Of a stretch of 64,000 bases of DNA, positions 1-8,524 are shown piece by piece; the stretch's first letter is position 1, and each line of letters begins with the position of its first letter. Made by a program: the position numbers and the translations under genes. The notes under the pieces were generated by a model. It did not search any database and was not told the origin of the DNA. It saw only the letters and a list, made by a program, of their open reading frames with translations. The stretch covers positions 3,598,001 to 3,662,000 of the forward strand of contig NZ_CP033043.1 of the NCBI RefSeq assembly GCF_003667825.1, written 5' to 3'. The DNA is from Metabacillus litoralis. GTDB taxonomy: Bacteria > Bacillota > Bacilli > Bacillales > Bacillaceae.

Positions 1-355
1 TTTCTTTTGAAGAGCTTTCCACATAAGAAGTATCAGGCTGTTGATGGTGATCAAGTGGTGTTGGTACACAAATCGCCACAGCATCAACTTCTGTAATACG
101 GTTATAATCTGTTGTTGCTTCAAGCATGCCAGATTTGATGATTTCTTCTAGATCCTCGTTCACAACGTCACCAATATAGTTTTGAGCGTTGTTTACTTGA
201 TCAACACGACTTTGTTGTACATCAAAACCGATCACTTTAAAGCCAGCTTTTGCTTTTTCAACCGCTAACGGTAAACCTACATATCCTAAACCAACAACTC
301 CGACAACTGCTTGTTTATTTTCAATTTTTGCTAAAATCGAATCTAAATGAGACAT
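1..355 (-). CDS. UDP-N-acetylglucosamine 6-dehydrogenase-like (WbpA type), partial
   Basis: N-terminal 118 residues of a nucleotide-sugar dehydrogenase that runs off the left edge of the window. The Rossmann motif GVVGLGYVGLPLA is at about residues 19-31 and is followed by a beta-strand ending in an acidic residue (VIGFD), as expected for NAD binding; CVPTPL near residue 97 is also typical. The ATG at 355 has an AAGGAG site 11 bases upstream, in the 14-base gap after the preceding gene. It is last in view of the minus-strand run aminotransferase, Wzz-like, 3-dehydrogenase, dehydrogenase. In this company WbpA-type oxidation of UDP-GlcNAc to the uronic acid is more likely than UDP-glucose oxidation. 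That specificity is inferred from context; the family is certain. Confidence 0.88.
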   Translation of the reverse strand, partial: MSHLDSILAKIENKQAVVGVVGLGYVGLPLAVEKAKAGFKVIGFDVQQSRVDQVNNAQNYIGDVVNEDLEEIIKSGMLEATTDYNRITEVDAVAICVPTPLDHHQQPDTSYVESSSKE

Positions 356-369
356 TTCATTTTCACTCC

Positions 370-1383
370 TTATTGTAAAAAGACTTTCTTGCCTGTTTCC
401 GCTGATTCTAAAAACGCTTCAATAAGCTTTACAGGTGCTAGTCCGTCTTTACCAGTTACCACTGGCTCTGTATTTGTTTCAACTGCACGAACCATATCCT
501 CGATAATCCACTGATGACCAGGTTTGCCAAATGGATCTTCTTTAATAGTTTCGATTAGTTTGTTCTTTTCTTCTTCGTTTATATCACTTACATTTAATGT
601 TTCGAAATAAATCGCGTTCGGCCCGCCTACTTTTACTGTGCCCGCTTCACCGAAAATTGATAGAGATTCTTCAAGATTTTTCGGATAAATCGTTGTTGCT
701 GCCTCAATCACACCTAGAGCACCACTTTCAAATTCAACAACACCAACTGCTACATCTTCTGTTTCAATGTCACGAAGACGAGTTGCTGCCATTGCTTGAA
801 CCGATTTAACTGGGCCCATGAACCAAATTAACAGATCTAAATTATGTATAGCTTGGTTCATTAACACACCGCCGTCAAACTCCTTCGTTCCTCTCCAAGC
901 AGCTTGATCATAGTACTCTTGACCGCGATTCCAACGAACCGTTGCATTCGCATGGCTCAGCTTACCAAACAAGCCTTTTGATTTAATATCTTGAAGAGCA
1001 CGAATAGCTGGACGGAAGCGATTTGGGTGAACAACAGAAAGCTTGATATTCGCTTTTTCTGCAATCGCAATAATCTTCTCAGAATCACTGCTCGTTAACG
1101 CCATTGGCTTTTCCATAACAATGTGCTTGCCCTTAGCTGCAATGATTTCAGCAAGCTTAAAATGAAGTCCTGATGGCACACAAATATTTACAACATCAAT
1201 ATCTGTTTGCTGCTCAAGCATTTCATTTAAATCCGTATATACGTTACATAACTCTTTATATTCTTCAAGGCGCTGTTCATTTGTGTCACAAACCGCCACA
1301 AGGTTTGCACCTTCAGCATTATTAATCGCATCAATATGTTTTTGAGCAATAAACCCTGCCCCTACAATCGCAAAATTAATCAT
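370..1383 (-). CDS. Gfo/Idh/MocA oxidoreductase, UDP-GlcNAcA 3-dehydrogenase type (WbpB/WlbA)
   Basis: 337 residues, the usual length for the family. The N-terminal Rossmann fold shows GAGFIAQKH at about residues 8-16, EKP near 91-93 (conserved Lys) and the C-terminal-domain signature GGVLMNQAIHNLDLL with the conserved His. The WRGT and NRGQEYYDQAAW stretch resembles WlbA/WbpB, which oxidises C3 of UDP-N-acetylglucosaminuronic acid before transamination. The start overlaps the Wzz-like gene by 8 bases, so translation is probably coupled. Together with the flanking aminotransferase and 6-dehydrogenase it forms the core of UDP-2,3-diamino-2,3-dideoxy uronic acid synthesis. The exact substrate is inferred from neighbours. 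Confidence 0.85.
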   Translation of the reverse strand: MINFAIVGAGFIAQKHIDAINNAEGANLVAVCDTNEQRLEEYKELCNVYTDLNEMLEQQTDIDVVNICVPSGLHFKLAEIIAAKGKHIVMEKPMALTSSDSEKIIAIAEKANIKLSVVHPNRFRPAIRALQDIKSKGLFGKLSHANATVRWNRGQEYYDQAAWRGTKEFDGGVLMNQAIHNLDLLIWFMGPVKSVQAMAATRLRDIETEDVAVGVVEFESGALGVIEAATTIYPKNLEESLSIFGEAGTVKVGGPNAIYFETLNVSDINEEEKNKLIETIKEDPFGKPGHQWIIEDMVRAVETNTEPVVTGKDGLAPVKLIEAFLESAETGKKVFLQ

Positions 1384-2113
1384 TTAGTGCCCTCCTAGCT
1401 TCACGGATGTATCTCCAAAGTAATAAAACAACTAACATTAGAAAAAAGCTCAGTGCAAATGATACAACTGCATTTTGAACTAGGTAATTGTCTGATTGAG
1501 TGATTGTTTCGCTAATAAATTCCGGTTCCTCAAATAATGCTAAGTCTGTTTCCATTCGCTTTCCAGATGTTTCATATTCAAAGACAATTTCACTCATTGT
1601 AGCAGCTGCTACTAATAGATCAGTATCTACTATTGCCTCATCCTCTACAGCTGTAATTGCATCAATGTACTTTGGTAATAGCTCTTCGTTTTCCTCAAGG
1701 CTTTTTTCGTATAATTTCACTGCATCATTTGTCAAATTGTACCTTAACTGATATTCAGCTTGTAAATCCTCGGTGTATGTTGTCACCAAGGAACTTAGCT
1801 TTTTATGTACGTCATCTTTGTTATCATCGATAACTTTAATTTGAACCTGCTTACTCTTAATTACTGAAAACTCCACATCAGTATCTGAATTGTCATCGAG
1901 GTATTTAGCTTCCATTAATAAAGGTTCTGTTAATTCACCCTTTTTAATGTCACCAGTAAAAAATATCGCCTTCCCAACATACTCCCGACTACTAAACATT
2001 GAAAATGCTGACACAATGAGACAAATTACTAATGGAATACCGATAAGCAGCCACTTTTTTCTCCAGAAAAACACTAGATTTTTATAAAACAGATATTCTT
2101 TTTTTTCGGACAT
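1376..2113 (-). CDS. Wzz-like polysaccharide chain-length / co-polymerase protein
   Basis: 245 residues with a membrane segment near each end (about 19-38 and 213-232) and an extracytoplasmic middle that is charged and probably coiled coil. This is the two-TM topology of Wzz/GNVR proteins that set the chain length of Wzy-made polysaccharides. Sequence similarity to any one family is weak, so the call rests on topology and on lying inside a sugar-nucleotide operon. It overlaps the downstream oxidoreductase by 8 bases. A polymerase partner may be the O-antigen-ligase-like gene at 27757, but that is far away. Confidence 0.6.
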   Translation of the reverse strand: MSEKKEYLFYKNLVFFWRKKWLLIGIPLVICLIVSAFSMFSSREYVGKAIFFTGDIKKGELTEPLLMEAKYLDDNSDTDVEFSVIKSKQVQIKVIDDNKDDVHKKLSSLVTTYTEDLQAEYQLRYNLTNDAVKLYEKSLEENEELLPKYIDAITAVEDEAIVDTDLLVAAATMSEIVFEYETSGKRMETDLALFEEPEFISETITQSDNYLVQNAVVSFALSFFLMLVVLLLWRYIREARRALND

Positions 2114-2145
2114 TATATTTACCCTTTCTTTTGCATTGGATAAAT

Positions 2146-2178
2146 GGAAAGAACCCGCCTCTTGGCGAGCTTCTTTCC
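2146..2178 (-). other. Hairpin between the wbpE-like and wzz-like genes
   Basis: Arms GGAAAGAA (2146-2153) and TTCTTTCC (2171-2178) enclose a further CGCC/GGCG pairing around a TCTT loop. No U-run follows on the minus strand, so it is not a standard terminator. A second small hairpin, AAAAGTC/GACTTTT (2196-2217), overlaps the stop of the upstream aminotransferase gene. They may mark a processing or partial attenuation point in the operon. Confidence 0.45.
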
Positions 2179-2215
2179 AAAAGCATGTTTTCTCAAAAAG
2201 TCCTATAAAAGACTT

Positions 2216-3325
2216 TTATTGATAAAATTTCGTTACACACTCAACAACATATTGTTGTTGTTCTTCTGTTAATTCTGGGAACATTGGTAACGAAATGGCT
2301 TCCTTAGCCGCTTTTTCTGTAATTGGGAAGTCACCTTCTTTATATCCAAGATCCTTGAACACAGGTTGAAGGTGTAACGGCTGTGGATAGTAAATCATTG
2401 TTGAAACGCCTTGTTCTCCTAAGAACTTTTGAAGCTCATCACGTTTTTCAACTCGAATTGTATATTGATGGAACACATGGTAGTTCCCCTCAACTTCAAC
2501 AGGAGTAACAATGTTGTCACCTAGTGAAGCTTTTAACAATTCAGTATAACGGTTCGCAATGTTTCTGCGCTTTTCGCTCCAATCATTTAAATGTGGGAAT
2601 TTCACATTTAAGATCGCAGCCTGCATTTCATCTAAACGGCTGTTGTAGCCAAGAACATGATGATAATACTTTGGCTTACTTCCATGAACTCTGATCACGC
2701 GCATTTTTTCTGCAAGATCTTCATGCTTTGTTACAATCATCCCTGCATCGCCATATGCCCCAAGGTTTTTTGTAGGGAAAAAGCTATATGTAGCAGCGTC
2801 ACTTAATTGACCAACTGTATTTCCTTTGTATGTAGCCCCAATTGCTTGAGCCGCGTCTTCAATCACGTATAAATTATGTTTTTTCGCAATTTCCATAATT
2901 GGATCCATGTCGGAGCTTTGACCATAAAGGTGAACCGGCATGATTGCTTTTGTTTTGTCGTTAATTTTCTCTTCAATCTTAGCAGGATCAATATTGAACG
3001 TAACAGGATCAATATCAACAAATACAGGAGTCGCATTGCATCTAGCAATCGCACCTGCTGTTGCAAAGAATGTAAATGGAGTTGTGATCACTTCATCACC
3101 AGCAGTAATTCCACTAGCCTGAAGTGCAATATGTAAAGCGTCACTACCATTTGCAACACCAATCCCGTAAGGAACATTACTATATGTAGCAACATCTTGC
3201 TCTAATTTTTTTACATTATCGCCTAAGATAAAGCGCGAAGATTTCATAACCTCATCTAATGTTTGAAGAATTTCATCACGTAGAGTCGCATATTGCTCTG
3301 AAAGATCGAGCATAGGTACTTTCAT
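2216..3325 (-). CDS. DegT/DnrJ/EryC1 PLP aminotransferase, WbpE/WlbC type
   Basis: 369 residues, full length for sugar aminotransferases of the DegT/DnrJ/EryC1 family. NGSDALHIAL (PLP phosphate contact), EDAAQAIGA (Asp to the pyridine nitrogen) and the PLP lysine in SFFPTKNLG are all present. WbpE transfers an amino group to C3 of the 3-keto uronic acid made by WbpB, and the WbpB-like gene lies two genes downstream. It is the first gene of the minus-strand operon; AAAGGAG lies about 12 bases before the ATG and a candidate promoter sits further upstream. Family certain, substrate inferred. Confidence 0.9.
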   Translation of the reverse strand: MKVPMLDLSEQYATLRDEILQTLDEVMKSSRFILGDNVKKLEQDVATYSNVPYGIGVANGSDALHIALQASGITAGDEVITTPFTFFATAGAIARCNATPVFVDIDPVTFNIDPAKIEEKINDKTKAIMPVHLYGQSSDMDPIMEIAKKHNLYVIEDAAQAIGATYKGNTVGQLSDAATYSFFPTKNLGAYGDAGMIVTKHEDLAEKMRVIRVHGSKPKYYHHVLGYNSRLDEMQAAILNVKFPHLNDWSEKRRNIANRYTELLKASLGDNIVTPVEVEGNYHVFHQYTIRVEKRDELQKFLGEQGVSTMIYYPQPLHLQPVFKDLGYKEGDFPITEKAAKEAISLPMFPELTEEQQQYVVECVTKFYQ

Positions 3326-3373
3326 AAAAGAATCGTCTCCTTTATAACTAATAAAGATTTTACAATCTATGAT

Positions 3374-3404
3374 ATTCTACCACAATTTATGAGATAATTG
3401 TCAC
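3374..3404 (-). promoter_or_regulatory. Candidate sigma-A promoter for the wbpE-like operon
   Basis: On the minus strand GTGACA (3404-3399) is followed after 19 bases by TAGAAT (3379-3374), itself preceded by TGG, an extended -10. It lies about 50 bases upstream of the aminotransferase start. Spacing is slightly long. Confidence 0.45.
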
Positions 3405-3612
3405 TAGCTGTCGTTTATTTCTAATTGTAATAATCGTAATGTTTGTAATTTAGACAATTTCTAGCGTAACCTCCCGAATAGTGTGTCCAGAAATCATCTT
3501 TTTAGTTTAAAAAAGAACAAATTGTTTAAACTAAACCCGGTTAATATTCGAAACATTTCCTCTAATTCCCTACCAATTAAAAGGAAGTAGTAGGAAAACT
3601 CTAAACTTGTTA

Positions 3613-3621
3613 TGATATAAT
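3613..3621 (+). promoter_or_regulatory. Extended -10 promoter for secA2-slaP
   Basis: TGATATAAT gives a TGN extension directly before a perfect TATAAT, 36 bases upstream of the secA2 start. No good -35 box is seen, as is common for extended -10 promoters. The 332-base gap 3326-3657 holds this and the divergent wbpE-like promoter; nothing else was seen in it. Confidence 0.55.
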
Positions 3622-3657
3622 TATGGTCGAACATTAGAGAAAAATGGGGAATCAGAC

Positions 3658-6018
3658 ATGTCAGTTATGTTAAATCAATATACAAAATTAAAGTCTCGTT
3701 CTGAAATAAAAAAGTTAGAAAAACTAGTAAAACAAATTAACGCATTAGAAGCAGATTTACAAGCTTTAACTGATGAAGAGTTACGCGCTAAAACCGCTGA
3801 CTTTCAAGAGGCCATTCAAAACGGTAAAACATTAAAAGACATTCGTGTTGAAGCTTTCGCCGTTGTAAAAGAAGCCGCGTCACGCGTCATTAATCAGCGC
3901 CACTATGACGTTCAGCTGTTAGGTGGACTCGTTTTAACAGACGGTAATATCGGGCAAATGCAAACAGGCGAAGGGAAAACATTAATGGCTTCTCTTCCAA
4001 GTTATTTATTCGCTCTTCAAGGAAAAGGCGTTCACGTCATCACTTCAAATGAATACTTAGCACAGCGTGATTTTGAGTTAATCGGACAAATTCATCAATT
4101 CCTTGGATTAAACGTTGGTTTAAATGTTGCTGATTTATCACCTGCTGAGAAAAAGGCTGCATATGATGCTGACATTACGTATGGAACTGGAACAGAGTTC
4201 GGTTTTGATTATTTACGTGATCATATGGTACTCAGTGAAGCTGACAAAGTTCAACGTGGTCATCATTTTGCCCTTATTGATGAAATTGATAACACATTAA
4301 TTGATGAAGCAAGAACACCATTAGTGATTGCGAACAAATCGACCATTTCATCAGAGCTTTTCGCCATTTCGTCTATGCTCGTTAAATCTCTTAAAAAAGA
4401 AGAAGATTACGAATTGAATCTTTCGTACAGACAAGTTCACTTAACAGAGCAAGGCGCTGCTAAGATTGAAAAAGCTTTTGGAATTGATAACATTTATAGT
4501 GCAAACGACCAAGTGCTTTATCATTTCATTAATCAATCACTACAAGCACATTTTATCTTCAAAAAAGACCGTGATTATATTATTCGCGAAGGAAAAATCG
4601 AATTGGTGGACTCCTTTACAGGTCGTGTTATGGAAGGCAGAAGCTTAAGCTATGGTCTTCATCAAGCGATTGAAGCTAAAGAAGGCTTACAAATTAACGA
4701 AGAAAATATTACACAAGCGTCTGTTACGGTGCAAAACTATTTTAGAATGTACTCAACTCTTTGCGGAATGACAGGTAGCGCCCTTCCTGCTCAAAAAGAG
4801 TTTTTAGAAACGTACGGCATGGATGTTGTGAGTGTACCAACAAACCGTCCAAACCAACGTATTGACCAAGAAGACTTAATTTATAAGGACCTAGAGTCTA
4901 AATATAATAAAGTCGTACAACTGGTTAAAGAAATGAACGAAACAGGTCGACCAATTTTAATTGGGACAACCTCGATCGAGCAATCAGAAACCATCTCAGA
5001 ATTGTTAACAAAAGAACATGTGAAACACCAGCTGCTTAATGCAAAAAGTGCTGAAGAAGAAGCGAAAATGATCTCTATTGCTGGTCAAAGAGGCATGATC
5101 ACAATCGCAACAAATATGGCTGGTCGTGGAACAGATATCCTTCTAGGTGAAGGTGTTGCTGAGCTTGGTGGCCTTTATATTCTTGGTACAGAACGACACG
5201 AAAGCCTACGAATTGATATGCAGCTAAGAGGTCGTGCCGGTCGACAAGGTGACCTAGGTTCAACGCAATTTATTTTGTCATTAGAAGATCACCTAATGAA
5301 TCAATTTGACGATGAAGAGCTTGAGAAATATAAGAAAAAAATTAAAACAAACGAAGAAGGTTTGATTCTTAGTCCAAATCCTTTGAAATTTGTTACAACA
5401 GTTCAAGAAACAGTTGAAAACAGTCATTACTCATCAAGAATTCATTTATTAAAGCTTGATGATGTACTCGATCAACAGCGTAAAGTAACTTATAGTAAAC
5501 GCAATGAATTGCTTAACACATCAGATATTACTGAGCAATTTGAAAGCGAATTGAACGAATATCTTGATTACCTTGTTAAGACGACTGTAACAAATGATAT
5601 TGACCTAAAAGATGACAAACTTGAATTTTTCATCTATCAAATCAATGAGTTATTTGGATTAACACTAAACAAAAATGAACTTGTTGATCTTGAAGAAGAT
5701 GAATTACGTGAGCTAATCCAGCCGACTGCAAATGAATTCTTAGCTTCTCTAACAGAGCTATTAGAAGACGAAACAGTGAAAAATCAGGTAAGAAATATTA
5801 TGATCAAAACATTAGATCAAATGTGGCTTGAGCATATGGAACGCATCGAAAGCCTAAAAGAAGGCATTCACTTACGTGGCTATGCCCAAGAAGATCCGTA
5901 TCGTTTATTTACGATGGAAGGCTTCGAGCTTTTCAACGAAAGCACGACAAGCTTCCAATACAATATGGCAACAAAAGTATATGCGTTCAAAAAAAGTATA
6001 GAAAAGGAGGATGAGTAA
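3658..6018 (+). CDS. secA2: Accessory Sec translocase ATPase SecA2
   Basis: 786 residues, shorter than housekeeping SecA and without its C-terminal zinc-binding tail. Walker A MQTGEGKT (101-108), Walker B IDEID (207-211), TNMAGRGTDI and LRGRAGRQGD of the second motor domain are intact. In Bacillus anthracis SecA2 works with SlaP to export the S-layer proteins Sap and EA1, and here slaP is the next gene, 1 base downstream. The dense surrounding set of secreted wall-anchored proteins are candidate substrates (inference; all have ordinary Sec signal peptides). The ATG at 3658 has GGGGA about 9 bases upstream. Confidence 0.95.
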   Translation: MSVMLNQYTKLKSRSEIKKLEKLVKQINALEADLQALTDEELRAKTADFQEAIQNGKTLKDIRVEAFAVVKEAASRVINQRHYDVQLLGGLVLTDGNIGQMQTGEGKTLMASLPSYLFALQGKGVHVITSNEYLAQRDFELIGQIHQFLGLNVGLNVADLSPAEKKAAYDADITYGTGTEFGFDYLRDHMVLSEADKVQRGHHFALIDEIDNTLIDEARTPLVIANKSTISSELFAISSMLVKSLKKEEDYELNLSYRQVHLTEQGAAKIEKAFGIDNIYSANDQVLYHFINQSLQAHFIFKKDRDYIIREGKIELVDSFTGRVMEGRSLSYGLHQAIEAKEGLQINEENITQASVTVQNYFRMYSTLCGMTGSALPAQKEFLETYGMDVVSVPTNRPNQRIDQEDLIYKDLESKYNKVVQLVKEMNETGRPILIGTTSIEQSETISELLTKEHVKHQLLNAKSAEEEAKMISIAGQRGMITIATNMAGRGTDILLGEGVAELGGLYILGTERHESLRIDMQLRGRAGRQGDLGSTQFILSLEDHLMNQFDDEELEKYKKKIKTNEEGLILSPNPLKFVTTVQETVENSHYSSRIHLLKLDDVLDQQRKVTYSKRNELLNTSDITEQFESELNEYLDYLVKTTVTNDIDLKDDKLEFFIYQINELFGLTLNKNELVDLEEDELRELIQPTANEFLASLTELLEDETVKNQVRNIMIKTLDQMWLEHMERIESLKEGIHLRGYAQEDPYRLFTMEGFELFNESTTSFQYNMATKVYAFKKSIEKEDE

Positions 6019-6019
6019 C

Positions 6020-6844
6020 GTGACAACAACTGAAACTGTTGAAACAACATTATCCATTCATCCTGACTGGGATTTAAGCAAGCAAGAATATTACGTTTAT
6101 CAATTTCATCACAATCAACTAGATTTGCTAAAAGAAAACCAAATTTCGATTACAGGAATTAAACTAGAAGAATTTGATGACTTGATTTATGTCACAGCAT
6201 TTATTCGTAATACCCTTCCTAAAGGAATTAAGTTTGAGCTATTAGATTTATTAATTCTCAACAAAGACAAACAGGCCGTTGCCAGAGAAACGTTCGACAT
6301 GGAAAAATTCGGAGAGCTTCCTGCAAACAGCTGCCGCCCTTGGTCATTTGTTTTTGAAAAATCTAGCTGGAACAATGAAGAAGGAATCTCCTTAGAAGAC
6401 TGGCAAATTGCCTTCGAACTGAAAAAGAAACCAAACGCTATCCATCAGCTAGACCTAGAACAAAGCTGGGAAGAAAACCTATCAAAAGAACGCAAAGAGC
6501 ATTTCAAACAGCTTGTTGCAAAAATGCCTCCTCTTAAGCAAAACGAAGTGAACATTATGGGGCTTGAAGCAAAATTCAACGATGAACAAAATCTTGTTGT
6601 TACCCTTCTTATTCGAAACGGCAGCTTAAAGAACATTCATCTTGAACAGCTTCCACTTGTGGTTGAGGATGCTAACAAAGAAGTTGTCGCAAAAGGTGTG
6701 TTTACACTAAATAAATTAGAAGTAAAAGCAAACACAAGTAAGCCTTGGACATTTATCTTCCCAAGGGATTTGATAGTAAATCATCAGCCTGATTTATCTA
6801 AGTGGAAGGTGTATCCTTTGACTGGAGAGCAGAAGGCGGAATAG
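6020..6844 (+). CDS. slaP: Accessory Sec system S-layer assembly protein (SLAP domain)
   Basis: Soluble protein of 274 residues made of two related halves (about 10-125 and 150-265). Both halves have an (F/L)IRN motif and a (R/K)PW(S/T)F(V/I)F motif, the tandem arrangement of SlaP-type proteins found beside secA2. No signal peptide. An in-frame ATG at 6011 overlaps secA2 by 8 bases but follows GGAGG with no spacer; the GTG at 6020 is 9 bases after GGAGG and is the better start. SlaP assists SecA2-dependent S-layer export in Bacillus anthracis; the biochemical step is not known to me. Confidence 0.9.
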   Translation: MTTTETVETTLSIHPDWDLSKQEYYVYQFHHNQLDLLKENQISITGIKLEEFDDLIYVTAFIRNTLPKGIKFELLDLLILNKDKQAVARETFDMEKFGELPANSCRPWSFVFEKSSWNNEEGISLEDWQIAFELKKKPNAIHQLDLEQSWEENLSKERKEHFKQLVAKMPPLKQNEVNIMGLEAKFNDEQNLVVTLLIRNGSLKNIHLEQLPLVVEDANKEVVAKGVFTLNKLEVKANTSKPWTFIFPRDLIVNHQPDLSKWKVYPLTGEQKAE

Positions 6845-6854
6845 CTTGAGAGAA

Positions 6855-6890
6855 GAGCTTGGATTTTATGATCCAAGTTCTTTTTTTATT
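6855..6890 (+). terminator. Rho-independent terminator of secA2-slaP
   Basis: GAGCTTGGAT pairs with ATCCAAGTTC over 10 bp (one G-T pair) around a TTTATG loop, followed by a long T-rich tract. It starts 10 bases after the slaP stop. Confidence 0.9.
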
Positions 6891-6943
6891 TTTATAGCAA
6901 ATTTAATAGAAGGAAGAATTTCATATCTTTTCTCTTAATATAC

Positions 6944-6980
6944 AAAAAACCCCACAGAAAATTTCTTCTGTGGGGTTTTA
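6944..6980. terminator. Bidirectional terminator between slaP and the transglycosylase gene
   Basis: AAAACCCCACAGAA (6946-6959) pairs with TTCTGTGGGGTTTT (6966-6979). The A-run on the left gives a U-tail for the minus-strand gene and the T-run on the right one for the plus strand. Confidence 0.85.
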
Positions 6981-6986
6981 TTCCTC

Positions 6987-8507
6987 TTAATGCGGGGAAT
7001 AGTTTACTAAGCCTTTATCATTCGGTAGGTAGTATCCGCCACCGACATATAAACGGTCACCATCGATTGAATAAACTCTAGCACGTTCGCCTGGTTGAAT
7101 GACTTTGTGAATAGAGCCATCTGGCGCATACATGTTTACCGGCTTTTTAGCTGTCGCAAAACCTTTGTAAAGTAGGACAGAACCATCATTTTTCAGAACC
7201 TGTAATCCGGTTTCTTCAGATCCGCCAACGTAGACATATTGGCTATCATAATCATATACTCTTAGATTATGACCTGGTCCGTAGGTTGTTCCTTGTTCTG
7301 TTAATTTACCATCTTTCAAAACAAATAGCTTAATATTTTCTCTTGTGTTAGCTCGAGCAATCATCACAACCATGTTTGGATCATAACGTTTAATATAGTA
7401 GTCTCCACCAACGTTATAGTAATCACCCATGGCACCGAATAGCTTAATCATTTCACCTTTTACAAGTGTAGGGTTTCCTTCATTCGTTTCGGTAATAGTG
7501 AACGTACCATCTTTATTATCTCTTAACAAAGGAACATCATCACGAATGATCACTCTACCAACCGGCTGACGATGATTTGTCGGGAACGTTGCATGAGGAA
7601 CTGTAAGTGTTGCTGGTTCCATTCCCTGTAAATTCGATGTTGCCATATAACCTTCTTTACCATTAACACTTACTTTAAAGAAGGAAAAGAAGTTTGCTGA
7701 ACTAGTAGACTCATATGGTCCAGCTAAGATTTTCACTTTACTTAGCGGCTCAATTTTGTCAGTAATAGAGGAACCAACTGTATCATGGTAGTCACGAAGG
7801 TTTGATACACCGTTAGCCAAACTGCTTTTAGATGTATAAACTACATCTCCAGCTTCCATGGCCTGTACAGAAGGTGTGTTCCAGCTATCAATATTATATT
7901 GAAGCTTTGTAAACTGTAATGTTCCATCACTCTTATAAGACGTTTCGATTTTAGGTGTTGCTGTAATTTTCACGCCCGTATTATCTCTTCTAAGATAATC
8001 AAAAACCTTTTCTTGATAAGGCTCAGCATGTTCATTTGGGTCGTTACGTTTTGATAGTCCGTTATAAGCCCAAACTGCAAAGTACCAATGCTCAATTTTC
8101 GAACGGTCATGATCATTGATTTTCGGGATGAAGTTATAACCCCATTTTTCGTTCAGGATTTGAGCACCTATTTTAATGTTGTACTCTGTATCCGTAAGTA
8201 GCCTTTCCTTACTAATCTGTTTATCTGCTAATTCTTGGTCAGATAAAGTGATTTGCATCATTCCGATTCCGCCGTCATCACTGACAATCGGATTACCGTT
8301 ACTGTCAAATTGTTTCATGCCTGTTTCGCTATAAGCAATGGCCTTTAAAATTTCAGGAGGTATATTATATTGTTTCGCTACCTCAACAATTAATTCTTTT
8401 TTCTTTTGATACGATAACTCATCGTACGCTGCTTCTACTGATGATAGATTAATAGAACTTAAAACAAGCGTGACGATCATCAATAGGCTTAGACTAAGCT
8501 TACGCAT
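6987..8507 (-). CDS. Secreted lytic transglycosylase-like protein with module B repeats
   Basis: 506 residues. Signal peptide 1-26. Residues about 30-180 look like an SLT lytic transglycosylase fold: PPEILKAIAYSETG with the likely catalytic Glu, then GIGMMQIT, and a helical rest with WAYNG. A middle region (about 200-310) may be SH3-like. Residues about 320-505 hold three module B repeats (YNVGGDYYIK, YVYVGG, LYVGGGYY), introduced by the linker TFPTNHRQPVGR. Predicted to cleave peptidoglycan glycan strands while held on the wall. A strong GGGGAGG precedes the ATG. It starts 17 bases after the NlpC/P60 gene ends, so the two are probably one transcript. Confidence 0.85.
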   Translation of the reverse strand: MRKLSLSLLMIVTLVLSSINLSSVEAAYDELSYQKKKELIVEVAKQYNIPPEILKAIAYSETGMKQFDSNGNPIVSDDGGIGMMQITLSDQELADKQISKERLLTDTEYNIKIGAQILNEKWGYNFIPKINDHDRSKIEHWYFAVWAYNGLSKRNDPNEHAEPYQEKVFDYLRRDNTGVKITATPKIETSYKSDGTLQFTKLQYNIDSWNTPSVQAMEAGDVVYTSKSSLANGVSNLRDYHDTVGSSITDKIEPLSKVKILAGPYESTSSANFFSFFKVSVNGKEGYMATSNLQGMEPATLTVPHATFPTNHRQPVGRVIIRDDVPLLRDNKDGTFTITETNEGNPTLVKGEMIKLFGAMGDYYNVGGDYYIKRYDPNMVVMIARANTRENIKLFVLKDGKLTEQGTTYGPGHNLRVYDYDSQYVYVGGSEETGLQVLKNDGSVLLYKGFATAKKPVNMYAPDGSIHKVIQPGERARVYSIDGDRLYVGGGYYLPNDKGLVNYSPH

Positions 8508-8524
8508 GCCAGATTCCTCCCCTA

